DNA of 38,413 bases from Clostridium sp. OF09-36 (GCF_003481985.1 NZ_QUMD01000031.1:1-38413), one strand, 5' to 3'; shown: positions 7,397 through 15,714, numbered from the stretch's first letter. The notes: generated from the sequence alone by a model not told the origin. Numbers and translations are program-made.

Positions 7397-7720
7397 TTAT
7401 ACCTCGTTTAATATTTTCTCCCGTGCTTGTTCAAAACTGATATTTCCATGCTGAATCTCCTGCATTAACTGTATGTCATTCTCGTCTAAATGTAATCCTT
7501 CAAGTTTTAATGTTGCAGCTACCTCATTGATTTTTTCCGCATTCGTATAGGAGGATTTTGTCAGCTTAACAGAAAACGGAATTCCTTCTTGAATAATTAA
7601 CTAGTTCAAAGCCATATTGATATACGTAGACATATTCAATCCAAGTTTATCCAAAATATTTGCTGCGTTTTCTTTGATCCGCTCCGATGTGCGAGCCTGT
7701 ACAATTCCCATTGGTTCCAT
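7397..7720 (-). pseudogene. RelB/DinJ-family antitoxin interrupted by an amber codon
   Basis: The frame starts MEPMGIVQARTSERIKENAA nine bases after GAGGAGG. The ribbon-helix-helix part continues NILDKLGLNMSTYINMALN, then hits TAG at codon 40 (7603-7601). It resumes in phase as LIIQEGIPFSVKLTKSSYTN and ends AREKILNEV. RelB/DinJ proteins have Gln at that position (ALNQLIIQ), so CAG to TAG is the likely change. Only a 39-residue DNA-binding fragment would be made unless the stop is suppressed. The expected RelE/YafQ toxin frame is absent; only a 27-codon frame without recognisable features follows (to about 7298). Confidence 0.78.
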
Positions 7721-7748
7721 AAATGATACCTCCTCATCGATTATATAT

Positions 7749-7777
7749 AATATATGACACCATGCATACATAGTCAA
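7749..7777 (-). promoter_or_regulatory. Promoter of the RelB-like gene
   Basis: The minus strand shows TTGACT (7777-7772), a 17-base spacer and TATATT (7754-7749), about 30 bases before the start codon. A perfect 11-base palindrome CGTGAATCACG (7790-7800), flanked by ATAAT arms, lies just upstream and could be a regulator site. Confidence 0.65.
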
Positions 7778-7846
7778 TATTTTATAATACGTGAATCACG
7801 ATTATAAAACAGAGTCTTATTTTTTCGTCTGCTGAAATAAGACAAA

Positions 7847-7882
7847 AGCCGTGGAAGCTACCGAAAGGCAGCTTTCACGGCT
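7847..7882 (-). terminator. purA terminator
   Basis: The minus strand reads AGCCGTGAAAGCT, a short loop, then AGCTTCCACGGCT followed by TTTTG, immediately after the purA stop. A second 9-bp stem, GTCTTATTT/AAATAAGAC, lies further on at 7814-7843. Confidence 0.8.
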
Positions 7883-7908
7883 CTATTACGTTCACAATAT
7901 TACTATTT

Positions 7909-9201
7909 TTACAGGCGTACGATCATTGCCTCGCGTCCTGCGCCGGTTCCGATGAATTTTACCGGAACTTTGATATAATCCTCGATGAAGTTGATGTATG
8001 CCTTTGCATTCTCCGGAAGCTCCTCGAAGGTCTTGCAGCCAGAGATGTCACCGAAGTTACCATCGAACTCTTTGTATACCGGCTTGCTGTTCTCTAAGAA
8101 CTTTAAGTTGGTGGAGAAATCCTCGGTCTGTACCCCGTTGCAGTCATAAGCAACGCAGACTTTGATCTTGTCGAACTTACCGATGGTGTCTAAGTGGTTT
8201 ACGGAGATTCCGGTCAGACCATTCAGACGCTTTGCATATTTTAAGGTTACCAGATCCAGCCAGCCACAGCGACGCGGTCTGCCGCTTACGGTACCGTACT
8301 CATGACCAAGGTCACGGATCTTATCACCGGTCTCATCGAGCAGCTCGGTTACGAACGGACCCTCGCCGACACGGCTGGAGTAAGCCTTGATGATACCGTA
8401 TACATTTCCGATATCGGATGCGCTTAAACCGGTTCCGGTGATGATGCCGCCGATGGTCGGGTTGGAGGAGGTTACATACGGATAGGAACCGAAGTCGATG
8501 TCAAGTAAGGTTGCCTGAGCGCCCTCTACGATCACCTTTTTGTCCTCTTCCAGTGCTTTGTGCAGATAGGTTACGGTGTCGCATACGAACGGCTTTAACT
8601 GCTCTGCGTACTCGGTATAGGTCTTATATACATCCTCGAAATTCAGTTTTTCATCGATGGTGGTGTCTTCCGGATCATAGAACTTTAAGAGTGCTTTTCT
8701 GGATTCTACCAGCTCTTCCAGATGGCTCTTGAAGTTGTCTGCGTACAGATCCTCAACTCTTAAGCCTGCGCGCTCGTATTTGTCACAATAGGTCGGTCCG
8801 ATACCTCTGCAGGTGGTACCGATCTTGGAAGCCTTTCTTGCTTTCTCCAGTGCGCGGTCTAACATCGGATGGTACGGCAGGATCACATGGGTCTTGTCAC
8901 TGATTTTTAAATGGTTGTCGATATCGTATCCGTGTGCTTTTAAGTTTTCGATCTCACCTAACAGCACCTGTGGGTTCATAACAACGCCGTTGCCGATTAC
9001 GCCAATGGTATGACCGGACAGGATTCCGGACGGAATCAGACGCATTGCGTATTTCACTCCGTTTGCTTCGATCGTATGGCCTGCGTTATCACCACCGGTT
9101 GCGCGGACAGCGATATCTGCATTCGTTGCAAGATAATCGATTACTTTTCCCTTACCTTCATCGCCATAAAAACATCCAATAACTACATCTACCTTTGACA
9201 T
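7909..9201 (-). CDS. purA: Adenylosuccinate synthetase
   Basis: The 430-residue protein joins IMP and aspartate with GTP to make adenylosuccinate, the first committed AMP step, in the cytoplasm. The N-terminal GDEGKGKVIDYLA is the GTP-binding loop with the catalytic Asp. GDNAGHTI supplies the catalytic His, and GTTCRGIGPTYCDKYER and SGRPRRCGWLDLVTL are further family blocks. Length is normal. AAAGGAG lies eight bases before the ATG. A promoter at 9353-9381 and a leader of about 145 bases precede it, and a strong terminator follows. The next AMP-pathway gene, purB, is immediately upstream but separated by its own terminator. Confidence 0.97.
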   Translation of the reverse strand: MSKVDVVIGCFYGDEGKGKVIDYLATNADIAVRATGGDNAGHTIEANGVKYAMRLIPSGILSGHTIGVIGNGVVMNPQVLLGEIENLKAHGYDIDNHLKISDKTHVILPYHPMLDRALEKARKASKIGTTCRGIGPTYCDKYERAGLRVEDLYADNFKSHLEELVESRKALLKFYDPEDTTIDEKLNFEDVYKTYTEYAEQLKPFVCDTVTYLHKALEEDKKVIVEGAQATLLDIDFGSYPYVTSSNPTIGGIITGTGLSASDIGNVYGIIKAYSSRVGEGPFVTELLDETGDKIRDLGHEYGTVSGRPRRCGWLDLVTLKYAKRLNGLTGISVNHLDTIGKFDKIKVCVAYDCNGVQTEDFSTNLKFLENSKPVYKEFDGNFGDISGCKTFEELPENAKAYINFIEDYIKVPVKFIGTGAGREAMIVRL

Positions 9202-9352
9202 AATTCGTCTCCTTTGTTGTGCTTAACGTGACAGTACGGACTTCGCGCATTTTTGCCCACGCGCTGCACATCGAAAACCAATGTGTCCTGGCACCGCCAC
9301 TTGCTATTCCTAATATTCTCATGCGGAATCAGCCGACTCCGCAAACATTAAC

Positions 9353-9381
9353 AGTATATAAGATTCTTACTTTAAAATCAA
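9353..9381 (-). promoter_or_regulatory. purA promoter and structured leader
   Basis: The minus strand has TTGATT (9381-9376), a 17-base spacer and TATACT (9358-9353). Transcription would leave an untranslated leader of about 145 bases (9202-9346). It contains a GCGGAGTC/GATTCCGC hairpin and a CACAT/ATGTG hairpin. I recognise no known riboswitch in it. Confidence 0.6.
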
Positions 9382-9397
9382 TACGCAAACACAAAAA

Positions 9398-9425
9398 GGC
9401 AGACAGATTTTCTAATCTGCCTGCC
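9398..9425 (-). terminator. purB terminator
   Basis: On the minus strand GGCAGGCAGATT-AGAA-AATCTGTCTGCC forms a 12-bp stem with one mismatch, followed by TTTTTGTG. It lies about 125 bases after the purB stop. Confidence 0.78.
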
Positions 9426-9549
9426 TCTTGTTATTAATGTAAATTATAGATATTAATTACTGTATTTTATCAGTTTTGCCATTTTCTGACACGTTCCACA
9501 CATTGGAAACAAGACTCAGAAAATAGCTTCCGTTTCATAAAACATTCTT

Positions 9550-10980
9550 TTACACATTGATCTCTGCGGTCATACCAAGGTCTTCCTTGTTTGCCTCCAG
9601 GATCGGATTGACTACTTCGCCTAAGAATTCGTCTACCTGCTGCGGTGCACGTCCTACATAGCGGGACGGCTCCATGCATGCCTTTAAGTCTTCTAAGGAG
9701 AGTCCAAATGCCGGATCTGCCGCAATGAGCTCTAACAGGTTGTTGTCCAGACCTTTTTCCTTGACATTTCTGCCTGCTTCCATGGAAAGCTGGCGGATGC
9801 GCTCATGCAGCTCCTGACGGTCGCCGCCTGCCTTTACTGCATCCATCATGATGTTCTCGGTTGCCATGAACGGAAGCTCTGCCATAAAATGCTTCTCAAT
9901 CACCTTCGGATATACAACCAGGCCGTCTACAACATTTAAGTACAGATCCAGGATACCGTCGATGGCCAGGAAGCCTTCCGGAATGCTTAAACGCTTGTTT
10001 GCGGAGTCATCTAAGGTACGCTCGAACCACTGGGTGGAAGCAACCATCATCGGGTTCATGACATCACTCATTACATAGTTGGAAAGAGATGCGATACGCT
10101 CGCTGCGCATCGGGTTTCTCTTGTATGCCATTGCGGAGGAACCAATCTGGTTCTTCTCAAACGGCTCTTCCACTTCTTTTAAGTGCTGCAGCAGACGAAT
10201 GTCATTGCTGAACTTGTGGGCGCTCTGCGCGATTCCTGCAAGAACATTCAGGACACGGGTATCTACCTTACGGGAGTAGGTCTGGCCGGAAACCGGATAG
10301 CATGCAGAAAAGCCCATCTTCTCGGCGATCATCTGGTCTGCCTTGCGGCATTTCTCATGGTCTCCCTCAAAGAGTTCCAGGAAACTTGCCTGGGTACCGG
10401 TGGTTCCCTTGGAGCCAAGAAGCTTCATGGTAGAAAGGACATGATCCAGATCCTCTAAATCCAGGCAAAGCTCATTAAGCCAAAGCGTTGCTCTCTTACC
10501 AACGGTAGTCGGCTGTGCAGGCTGGAAATGGGTAAATGCCAGGGTCGGCTGGTTTTTGTACTTGTCTGCGAATTTTGCCAGCTCTGCCATCACGTTGATG
10601 AGTTTTTTACGAACCAGCTTTAAGCCCTCGGTCATGATGATGAGGTCCGTGTTATCACCTACATAGCAGGAGGTTGCACCCAGATGGATGATTCCTTTTG
10701 CCTTCGGACACTGCTGGCCGTAAGCGTATACATGGGACATGACATCGTGGCGCACCAGACGCTCACGCTCTTTTGCGACTTCATAGTTGATATCCTCGGC
10801 ATGTGCCTTTAACTCGTCGATCTGCTCCTGGGTGATCGGCAGGCCTAATTCTTTCTCAGTCTCAGCCAGTGCGATCCATAATTTTCTCCAGGTTTTGAAT
10901 TTCTTGTCCGGGGAGAAGATGTACTGCATCTCCTTGCTTGCGTAACGCTCGGACAACGGGCTTTGGTATCTGTCGTTCAT
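9550..10980 (-). CDS. purB: Adenylosuccinate lyase
   Basis: The 476-residue enzyme of the fumarase/aspartase superfamily releases fumarate from SAICAR and from adenylosuccinate, serving both IMP and AMP synthesis. The start MNDRYQSPLSERYASKEM is chosen because GGAGGG precedes that ATG; the frame stays open upstream only because of a repeat of the purF tail. Family blocks seen are LGATSCYVGDNTD, THFQPAQPTTVGKR and the signature GSSAMAYKRNPMRSER, whose Ser is in the flexible catalytic loop. Length is normal. It follows purF by about 100 bases and is probably transcribed with it. Confidence 0.97.
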   Translation of the reverse strand: MNDRYQSPLSERYASKEMQYIFSPDKKFKTWRKLWIALAETEKELGLPITQEQIDELKAHAEDINYEVAKERERLVRHDVMSHVYAYGQQCPKAKGIIHLGATSCYVGDNTDLIIMTEGLKLVRKKLINVMAELAKFADKYKNQPTLAFTHFQPAQPTTVGKRATLWLNELCLDLEDLDHVLSTMKLLGSKGTTGTQASFLELFEGDHEKCRKADQMIAEKMGFSACYPVSGQTYSRKVDTRVLNVLAGIAQSAHKFSNDIRLLQHLKEVEEPFEKNQIGSSAMAYKRNPMRSERIASLSNYVMSDVMNPMMVASTQWFERTLDDSANKRLSIPEGFLAIDGILDLYLNVVDGLVVYPKVIEKHFMAELPFMATENIMMDAVKAGGDRQELHERIRQLSMEAGRNVKEKGLDNNLLELIAADPAFGLSLEDLKACMEPSRYVGRAPQQVDEFLGEVVNPILEANKEDLGMTAEINV

Positions 10981-11004
10981 AAGAACCCTCCAATATTTTG
11001 ATTG

Positions 11005-11121
11005 ATTATTTGGTATCTTCGCCGCGGATGCATTTTTCGACACTTGTTTCGTATATTCGCCGCAAATGCTTTCCTTTGGCGCTTACTTCGTATATTCGCC
11101 GCGGATATCCTCCTTCGGCGG
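11005..11121 (-). repeat. Three degenerate 39-base tandem repeats of the purF tail
   Basis: The last 13 codons of purF, stop included (11121-11083, PPKEDIRGEYTK), are repeated as APKESICGEYTKQ (11082-11044). A third, more diverged unit reads VSKNASAAKIPNN (about 11043-11005). GGCGAATATACGAA is identical in units 1 and 2, and unit 3 keeps GGCGAA-ATAC-AA with a one-base offset. Only the first unit is inside the gene. Confidence 0.75.
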
Positions 11122-12522
11122 TTCCAGCGGATAGTTTCCGCTAAAGCATGCCGTGCAGATCGGCAGGCCTTCTGCCAGCTCCGGCAGACGCTCCATCTTT
11201 AAGTAAGACAGCGAATCTGCCCCGATGATCTGGCGGATTTCTTCTACCGTGCGTCCGCTTGCAATGAGCTGGTCTTCGGATGGGATATCCGTTCCGAAAT
11301 AGCACGGATGTAAAAATGGCGGTGCGCTGACCTTCACATGCACTTCCTTCGCACCTGCATCGCGCAGCATCTTCACAATGAGGTGGCTGGTCGTACCGCG
11401 GACGATGGAATCGTCGATCATGATGACGCGTTTTCCTGCGACTGCCTCTTTCAACACATTCAATTTTACTTTTACCGCAGAAACACGGCTGCTCTGTTTC
11501 GGCTTGATGAAGGTACGTCCCACATAAGAGTTCTTCACAAACGCCGTTCCGTATGGGATTCCAGACTGCATCGAATAGCCAAGTGCTGCAGCATTACCGG
11601 ATTCCGGAACACCGACCACGAGATCGGCATCGACCGGGGAATCGATCGCCAGACAGCGGCCTGCGTGAATGCGGGAATGATAAACGCTCACACCGTCAAA
11701 CACACTATCCGGTCTTGCAAAGTAAATATATTCAAAGACACATCTTGCCTGTTTCTTCGAATCCGGCAGGCACATGCTCTTATCGGAGTTGATTCCGTCC
11801 TTGGTGATCGTTACGATCTCACCCGGCTCCACATCGCGGACAAATTCCGCGTCAATCGTTGCCAGGGCGCAGCTCTCGGATGCCAGGATATAGGCATTTT
11901 CCTTTTTGCCGATACAAAGAGGCTTAAAGCCAAATGGATCTCTCGCACCGATCATCTTGCGCGGGCTCATGATGACCAGAGAATACGCACCCTTGATCTT
12001 CTTCATGGCATTTGCCACCGCCGCTTCAACGGTTGCCGTGCGCACACGCTCACGTGCGATATGGTACGCAATGACCTCTGAGTCAATGGTGGTCTGGAAG
12101 ATTGCACCGCTGTATTCCAGCTCTCTGCGCAGCTCCGGCGCATTGACCAGGTTTCCGTTGTGGGCCAGAGCCAGGGTACCCTTCACATAATTGAGTACCA
12201 GAGGCTGCGCGTTCTCTCTTGTGCTGCTTCCCGCAGTCGAGTAACGCACATGTCCCACACCAATGTTTCCATGTAAACCCTCTAAGATGTCCGGTGTGAA
12301 CACCTCGTTGCAAAGCCCCATCCCCTTATACGCATTTACCTTCCCCTTCGGTCCTTCTGTGTCGCTGACCGCAATACCGCAGCTTTCCTGCCCCCGGTGC
12401 TGCAATGCGAACAGTCCGTAATAAATCTCGGATGCCACATCATTGCCGTCAAAATCGTACATTCCGAATACACCGCACTCCTCGTGCAGCTCATCTGGAT
12501 TCAGCAAGCGTTTCTCTTCCAT
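11083..12522 (-). CDS. purF: Amidophosphoribosyltransferase
   Basis: The 479-residue enzyme transfers glutamine-derived ammonia to PRPP, the first step of purine synthesis. A short propeptide ends before the nucleophile Cys in EECGVFGMYD, so N-terminal processing is expected. The N-terminal Ntn glutaminase domain (LQHRGQESCGIAV, AHNGNLVNAPELR) is followed by a phosphoribosyltransferase domain with the PRPP loop VIMIDDSIVRGTTS. Cysteines in ARCVFEY, LHPCYFG and CTACFSG match the 4Fe-4S ligands of the Bacillus-type enzyme, so oxygen sensitivity is expected. It has its own promoter (12588-12616) and leads into purB. Confidence 0.97.
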   Translation of the reverse strand: MEEKRLLNPDELHEECGVFGMYDFDGNDVASEIYYGLFALQHRGQESCGIAVSDTEGPKGKVNAYKGMGLCNEVFTPDILEGLHGNIGVGHVRYSTAGSSTRENAQPLVLNYVKGTLALAHNGNLVNAPELRRELEYSGAIFQTTIDSEVIAYHIARERVRTATVEAAVANAMKKIKGAYSLVIMSPRKMIGARDPFGFKPLCIGKKENAYILASESCALATIDAEFVRDVEPGEIVTITKDGINSDKSMCLPDSKKQARCVFEYIYFARPDSVFDGVSVYHSRIHAGRCLAIDSPVDADLVVGVPESGNAAALGYSMQSGIPYGTAFVKNSYVGRTFIKPKQSSRVSAVKVKLNVLKEAVAGKRVIMIDDSIVRGTTSHLIVKMLRDAGAKEVHVKVSAPPFLHPCYFGTDIPSEDQLIASGRTVEEIRQIIGADSLSYLKMERLPELAEGLPICTACFSGNYPLEPPKEDIRGEYTK

Positions 12523-12587
12523 CGGCTTTCTTCCTCTCTTGATGTATTTATAAGTAATATAAATAAAAGAAGTTAATTTCAGAAGAA

Positions 12588-12616
12588 ATTATAATACACA
12601 GGTATCTGAATTGCAA
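12588..12616 (-). promoter_or_regulatory. purF promoter
   Basis: The minus strand has TTGCAA (12616-12611), a 17-base spacer and consensus TATAAT (12593-12588), about 65 bases before the purF start. No purine riboswitch is apparent between promoter and gene. Confidence 0.72.
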
Positions 12617-12692
12617 TATATTTTTTCATGTTCCTGTTACAATCCATTCCTGTTACTGTTCACGCACTGCACAAACAGCAGCTGCCGCTTTT

Positions 12693-13043
12693 TTATTGTC
12701 GGATAAAATCCTTCCTGTGGTAAAACTGGACTTCTAAATTTTTTGTATCCAGCCGGATTCCGTAAATATCCTGTTCCGGCTCACCACTCACAGCATTGCC
12801 CTGAGCAATTGCCTCTTTGGAAATAAGCTCCACTTCACAGATTTCTTTCCTGTGTACCAGAGAAAGCTCCGGGCGCTTTTCCTGCCAGAATAATGCCGTT
12901 CCTGCTGCAATTTCCAGACAGATCGCAGCCACCAGAATTCTGCGGATACACCTTGTGTGTCTGGAACGCTGATAATTCCATGCCAGCCGCCGGATGCACT
13001 GTTTTCTCCAGCTGCGGCATGACCGATTCCATGTTCTGATCAA
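12693..13043 (-). CDS. Unrecognised small membrane protein with an arginine-rich N-terminus
   Basis: I do not recognise this protein. The frame is open from an ATG at 13061, but that ATG sits against a terminator stem and has no ribosome binding site. AGGAGG (13053-13048) lies four bases before a TTG at 13043, so a TTG start is more likely, giving 116 residues. The N-terminal 35 residues are rich in Arg and Trp (RSWRKQCIRRLAWNYQRSR). One transmembrane helix follows (ILVAAICLEIAAGTALFW, about residues 36-53), then a mixed hydrophilic tail (IYGIRLDTKNLEVQFYHRKD). The charge pattern suggests the tail is outside the membrane. It sits between a terminator and the purF promoter region. Confidence 0.55.
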   Translation of the reverse strand: MIRTWNRSCRSWRKQCIRRLAWNYQRSRHTRCIRRILVAAICLEIAAGTALFWQEKRPELSLVHRKEICEVELISKEAIAQGNAVSGEPEQDIYGIRLDTKNLEVQFYHRKDFIRQ

Positions 13044-13069
13044 AAGTCCTCCTATGTACATGAAAAACG

Positions 13070-13100
13070 AATAACATCGCTTTTGAAAAGCGATGTTATT
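13070..13100 (-). terminator. Terminator after the Gly/Asn-rich lipoprotein
   Basis: AATAACATCGCTTTT (13070-13084) and AAAAGCGATGTTATT (13086-13100) form a perfect 15-bp stem. On the minus strand it is followed by CGTTTTTC. Confidence 0.82.
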
Positions 13101-13130
13101 CTAAAAAACAAGAAAAACCAAATAACTTTC

Positions 13131-13484
13131 TTACTGCACAACGCGCTCCACATCATCCACGAGTCCGTCCACCACGCCAGTGCTCTCCTGGCCTCCGGTG
13201 CCGTTTCCGTTGATTCCGCCATTTCCGGTAGTACCTCCGGTTCCACTCGTGCCATTTCCGGCTCCGCCGTTTTCACCGGCCATTCCGCTTTCCATGTTAT
13301 TTGTGTCGTTTTTCCCGGCAGCGGTGCCCCGGCCGTTTCCGTTCTGGCCATTCGGTGCTCCCTGGCTTGCAGTCGTTGCCTCATCTGCCATGTTGTTTCC
13401 ATTCTGGTTGCTGCATCCCGCTAAAAGACAAACAGTCATGGCGAAGATCAGCACACATGCAGTCATTCTGATTTTTTTCATCAT
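13131..13484 (-). CDS. Secreted Gly/Asn-rich low-complexity lipoprotein
   Basis: The 117-residue protein has a lipoprotein signal peptide: MKKIRMT, then CVLIFAMTVCLLAGC with lipobox LAGC at about residue 24. Beyond the Cys the sequence is almost wholly low-complexity (NQNGNN, NGQNGNGRG, GTSGTGGTTGNGG) and ends in a short hydrophobic/acidic tail, VVDGLVDDVERVVQ. AAAGGAG lies five bases before a tandem ATGATG start. No enzyme domain is visible. It is probably a cell-surface protein with a flexible linker region. Lipoproteins of this composition are common and poorly characterised in Clostridia. Confidence 0.75.
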   Translation of the reverse strand: MMKKIRMTACVLIFAMTVCLLAGCSNQNGNNMADEATTASQGAPNGQNGNGRGTAAGKNDTNNMESGMAGENGGAGNGTSGTGGTTGNGGINGNGTGGQESTGVVDGLVDDVERVVQ

Positions 13485-13526
13485 CGTATTCTCCTTTCTT
13501 TCCTAATGAATTCCCGAAGTGAAAAA

Positions 13527-13574
13527 GAGTGCGCATCCAGGCGGAGCGTTTTTGTTTCATAGACTGTACTTTTC
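13527..13574. repeat. Copy A of a dispersed intergenic element
   Basis: GCGCATCC-(2)-GCGGAGC, a T run and GTTTCATAG, ending ACTTTTCC, recur with about 80% identity at 15598-15647. Both copies lie in gaps flanking dap genes. The function is unknown. Confidence 0.5.
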
Positions 13575-13674
13575 CACAAAACAACCTATTTCAGGAATAC
13601 ATCCTGCTGTTAGTATGAGAAAGAAGAAACGATTTTATCAAAATCAGAACTTCCATTTTTATCTTTTTATAAAA

Positions 13675-14430
13675 TTAACCGATCACATCCTGCATGTCGT
13701 ACAGTCCCGGCTCTTTGCCTGCCAGAAACAGTGCTGCCTGCAGTGCACCTTTTCCGAAAATTGCCTTGGAATAAGCGGTGTGGCTGAAGGTAATGACCTC
13801 ATCCGTTCCGGCAAAGATCACATCGTGGTCACCTACAATCGTACCGCCGCGCACGGAAGAGATACCGATCTCTTTCTCGTCACGTCTTACGCGCTCCTGG
13901 CTGCGGTCATATTTGTAATGGTACTGGTTGGCCATCGCCTCGTTGATGGAATCTGCCAGAGCCAGTGCAGTGCCGCTCGGCGCATCCAGTTTTTTGTTGT
14001 GGTGCTTCTCGACAATCTCAATGTCAAAGCCTGCATTCGCCAGCACCTTTGCCGCATCCTGGACCAGCTTCATGAGGGTATTGATGCCAAGGGACATATT
14101 CGCAGAGCGCAGGATCGCAGTCTGTTTGCTGCTCTCTTTTACTTTTTCGATCTGCTCTGCAGAAAGTCCGGTCGTGCAGAGTACCAGAGGCATCTTGTGT
14201 GCCACGCAGTAATCCAGCAGATGGTCCACTGCCTTTGCAGAAGCAAAATCGACGATCACATCTGCCTCAACGTTACATTCCTCTAAAGATGCAAACACCG
14301 GATAATCACTTAAAACTACCGGATTGACATCGATTCCGGCTACGATCTCAATGCCATCCATCTCCTTTGCCAGACCGGTAATGGTGCGTCCCATCGCACC
14401 ATTGCAGCCGTGCATGATCATTTTTACCAT
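13675..14430 (-). CDS. dapB: 4-hydroxy-tetrahydrodipicolinate reductase
   Basis: The 251-residue enzyme reduces the dapA product with NAD(P)H in the lysine/diaminopimelate pathway. The start MVKMIMHGCNGAMGRTITGL is set by AGGAGG seven bases upstream; the frame is open 48 codons further without support. HGCNGAMG is the nucleotide-binding loop. EKHHNKKLDAPSGTAL contains the catalytic His-His pair, the Lys and the substrate-binding SGT. The tail YSKAIFGKGALQAALFL is typical. It lies about 130 bases after dapA in the same direction, so both are probably under the lysine riboswitch. Confidence 0.96.
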   Translation of the reverse strand: MVKMIMHGCNGAMGRTITGLAKEMDGIEIVAGIDVNPVVLSDYPVFASLEECNVEADVIVDFASAKAVDHLLDYCVAHKMPLVLCTTGLSAEQIEKVKESSKQTAILRSANMSLGINTLMKLVQDAAKVLANAGFDIEIVEKHHNKKLDAPSGTALALADSINEAMANQYHYKYDRSQERVRRDEKEIGISSVRGGTIVGDHDVIFAGTDEVITFSHTAYSKAIFGKGALQAALFLAGKEPGLYDMQDVIG

Positions 14431-14560
14431 TTTATAAGTCCTCCTGTGCAGGTCCTGTTCTTTCGTTTGTGGTTCTATTTGCACGTTTCCAGGCAGCTGC
14501 ATTCCATGACACAGGCAGCTGTCTTTTTGATTCTTTGCAAATGCTGCGTACATTCCCGTT

Positions 14561-15445
14561 TTACAGGATTCCATACTCCTGCATTGCCTTTTTCAAACGT
14601 TCCTGGTTCTGCGGCTCCATCTCGGTAAGCGGCAGTCTTAACGGACCAGCCTCTTTGCCCATCAGATTTAAGGCAGCCTTAACCGGGATCGGGTTTACTT
14701 CACAGAACAGTGCGTTGATCACCGGAATGGCGTCTAACTGCATCTGGCAGCTCTTCTGGATATCGCCCTTGAAGAAGTTCTCGCAGATCTCGTGGGTCTG
14801 TCTCGGAGCAACGTTGGACAGAACGGAGATAACGCCCTTGCCACCCATAGCCAGAAGCGGAACAATCTGGTCGTCGTTGCCAGAATACAGATCTACGCAA
14901 CCGTTTGCCAGGTGCATGATCTCTGCGATCGCGGAGAAGTTGCCGCTTGCTTCCTTCACGCCAACAATGTTTTTCACATCGCGGCAAAGCTTTACGATGG
15001 TCTCCGGTTTCATGGTAAGACCGGTACGGGTCGGCACATGATATAAAAGACACGGAATGTTTACAGACTCTGCGATCGCGGTGTAGTGTGCGATCAGACC
15101 ATTCTGGGTTGCCTTATTGTAATAAGGAGTTACTAACAACAGTCCGTCTGCTCCAGCCTTCTCAGCCTCCTTGGAAAGGTGAATTGCCTCTCTGGTACAG
15201 TTGGAACCGGTTCCTGCGATAACCGGGATACGCTTGTTTACCACCTTGCAGGTGAAACGGATCACATCCAGATGCTCCTCGTGATTCATGGTTGCAGACT
15301 CACCGGTGGTGCCGCATGCGATGATCGCATCGGTACCGCCTGCGATCTGCTCCTCCAAAAGCTCAGCAAGCTTATCATAATTTACCTCTCCAGATTCTGT
15401 AAACGGGGTTACCAATGCAACACCAGCGCCCTCAAAAATAGCCAT
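14561..15445 (-). CDS. dapA: 4-hydroxy-tetrahydrodipicolinate synthase
   Basis: The 294-residue TIM-barrel aldolase condenses pyruvate with aspartate semialdehyde, the committing step of lysine/DAP synthesis. IIACGTTGESATMNHEEH contains the GTTGE pyruvate-binding motif. YHVPTRTGLTMKP carries the catalytic Tyr, and NIVGVKEASGN carries the Schiff-base Lys (about residue 161). GAGGAGG precedes the ATG. Expression is very probably controlled by the L-box riboswitch and terminator 210-440 bases upstream. Confidence 0.97.
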   Translation of the reverse strand: MAIFEGAGVALVTPFTESGEVNYDKLAELLEEQIAGGTDAIIACGTTGESATMNHEEHLDVIRFTCKVVNKRIPVIAGTGSNCTREAIHLSKEAEKAGADGLLLVTPYYNKATQNGLIAHYTAIAESVNIPCLLYHVPTRTGLTMKPETIVKLCRDVKNIVGVKEASGNFSAIAEIMHLANGCVDLYSGNDDQIVPLLAMGGKGVISVLSNVAPRQTHEICENFFKGDIQKSCQMQLDAIPVINALFCEVNPIPVKAALNLMGKEAGPLRLPLTEMEPQNQERLKKAMQEYGIL

Positions 15446-15531
15446 GTTCTTTTCCTCCTCATATGTTTATGTATTGCAGGCGTCAATCAACGGATACGCC
15501 ACCGCACTGTTCCGACATGCAATGTAAAAAA

Positions 15532-15655
15532 GAATGTGCCTTGGCACATTCTCGCGCCGAGGCGCGGTTGCTTTGGCAACCATCTACCTTTGCGCCGAGC
15601 GCGCATCCCTGCGGAGCACTTTTTTGTTTCATAGGACGCACTTTCCTATGAAATA
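15532..15655. repeat. Cluster of intergenic palindromes between the L-box terminator and dapA (includes copy B)
   Basis: Three hairpins follow each other. GAATGTGCC-TT-GGCACATTC (15532-15551) is perfect. GGTTGC-TTT-GGCAACC is near 15566-15582. TTTCATAGG-(8)-CCTATGAAA is near 15627-15652. The block 15598-15647 repeats the element at 13527-13574. These would fold in the dapA leader RNA downstream of the riboswitch terminator. Confidence 0.5.
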
Positions 15656-15686
15656 AAAAAGGGACTGACAAATTCCGGTCAGCCCT
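15655..15686 (-). terminator. L-box terminator
   Basis: On the minus strand GGGCTGAC, a short loop, then GTCAGTCCC is followed by six T residues, immediately downstream of the lysine aptamer. This is the expected expression platform. Confidence 0.8.
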
Positions 15687-15714
15687 CTTAAAGTCGCTTT
15701 TGTGCTTTTTGCTT

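Noticed and set aside
11338..12081. Open frame of 247 codons on the plus strand
   Set aside because: It lies wholly antisense to purF, which is unmistakable; no start signal.
13519..14286. Open frame of 255 codons on the plus strand
   Set aside because: It lies opposite dapB, has no ribosome binding site or recognisable domain, and its Cys/His/Arg-rich composition is typical of the antisense of a real gene.
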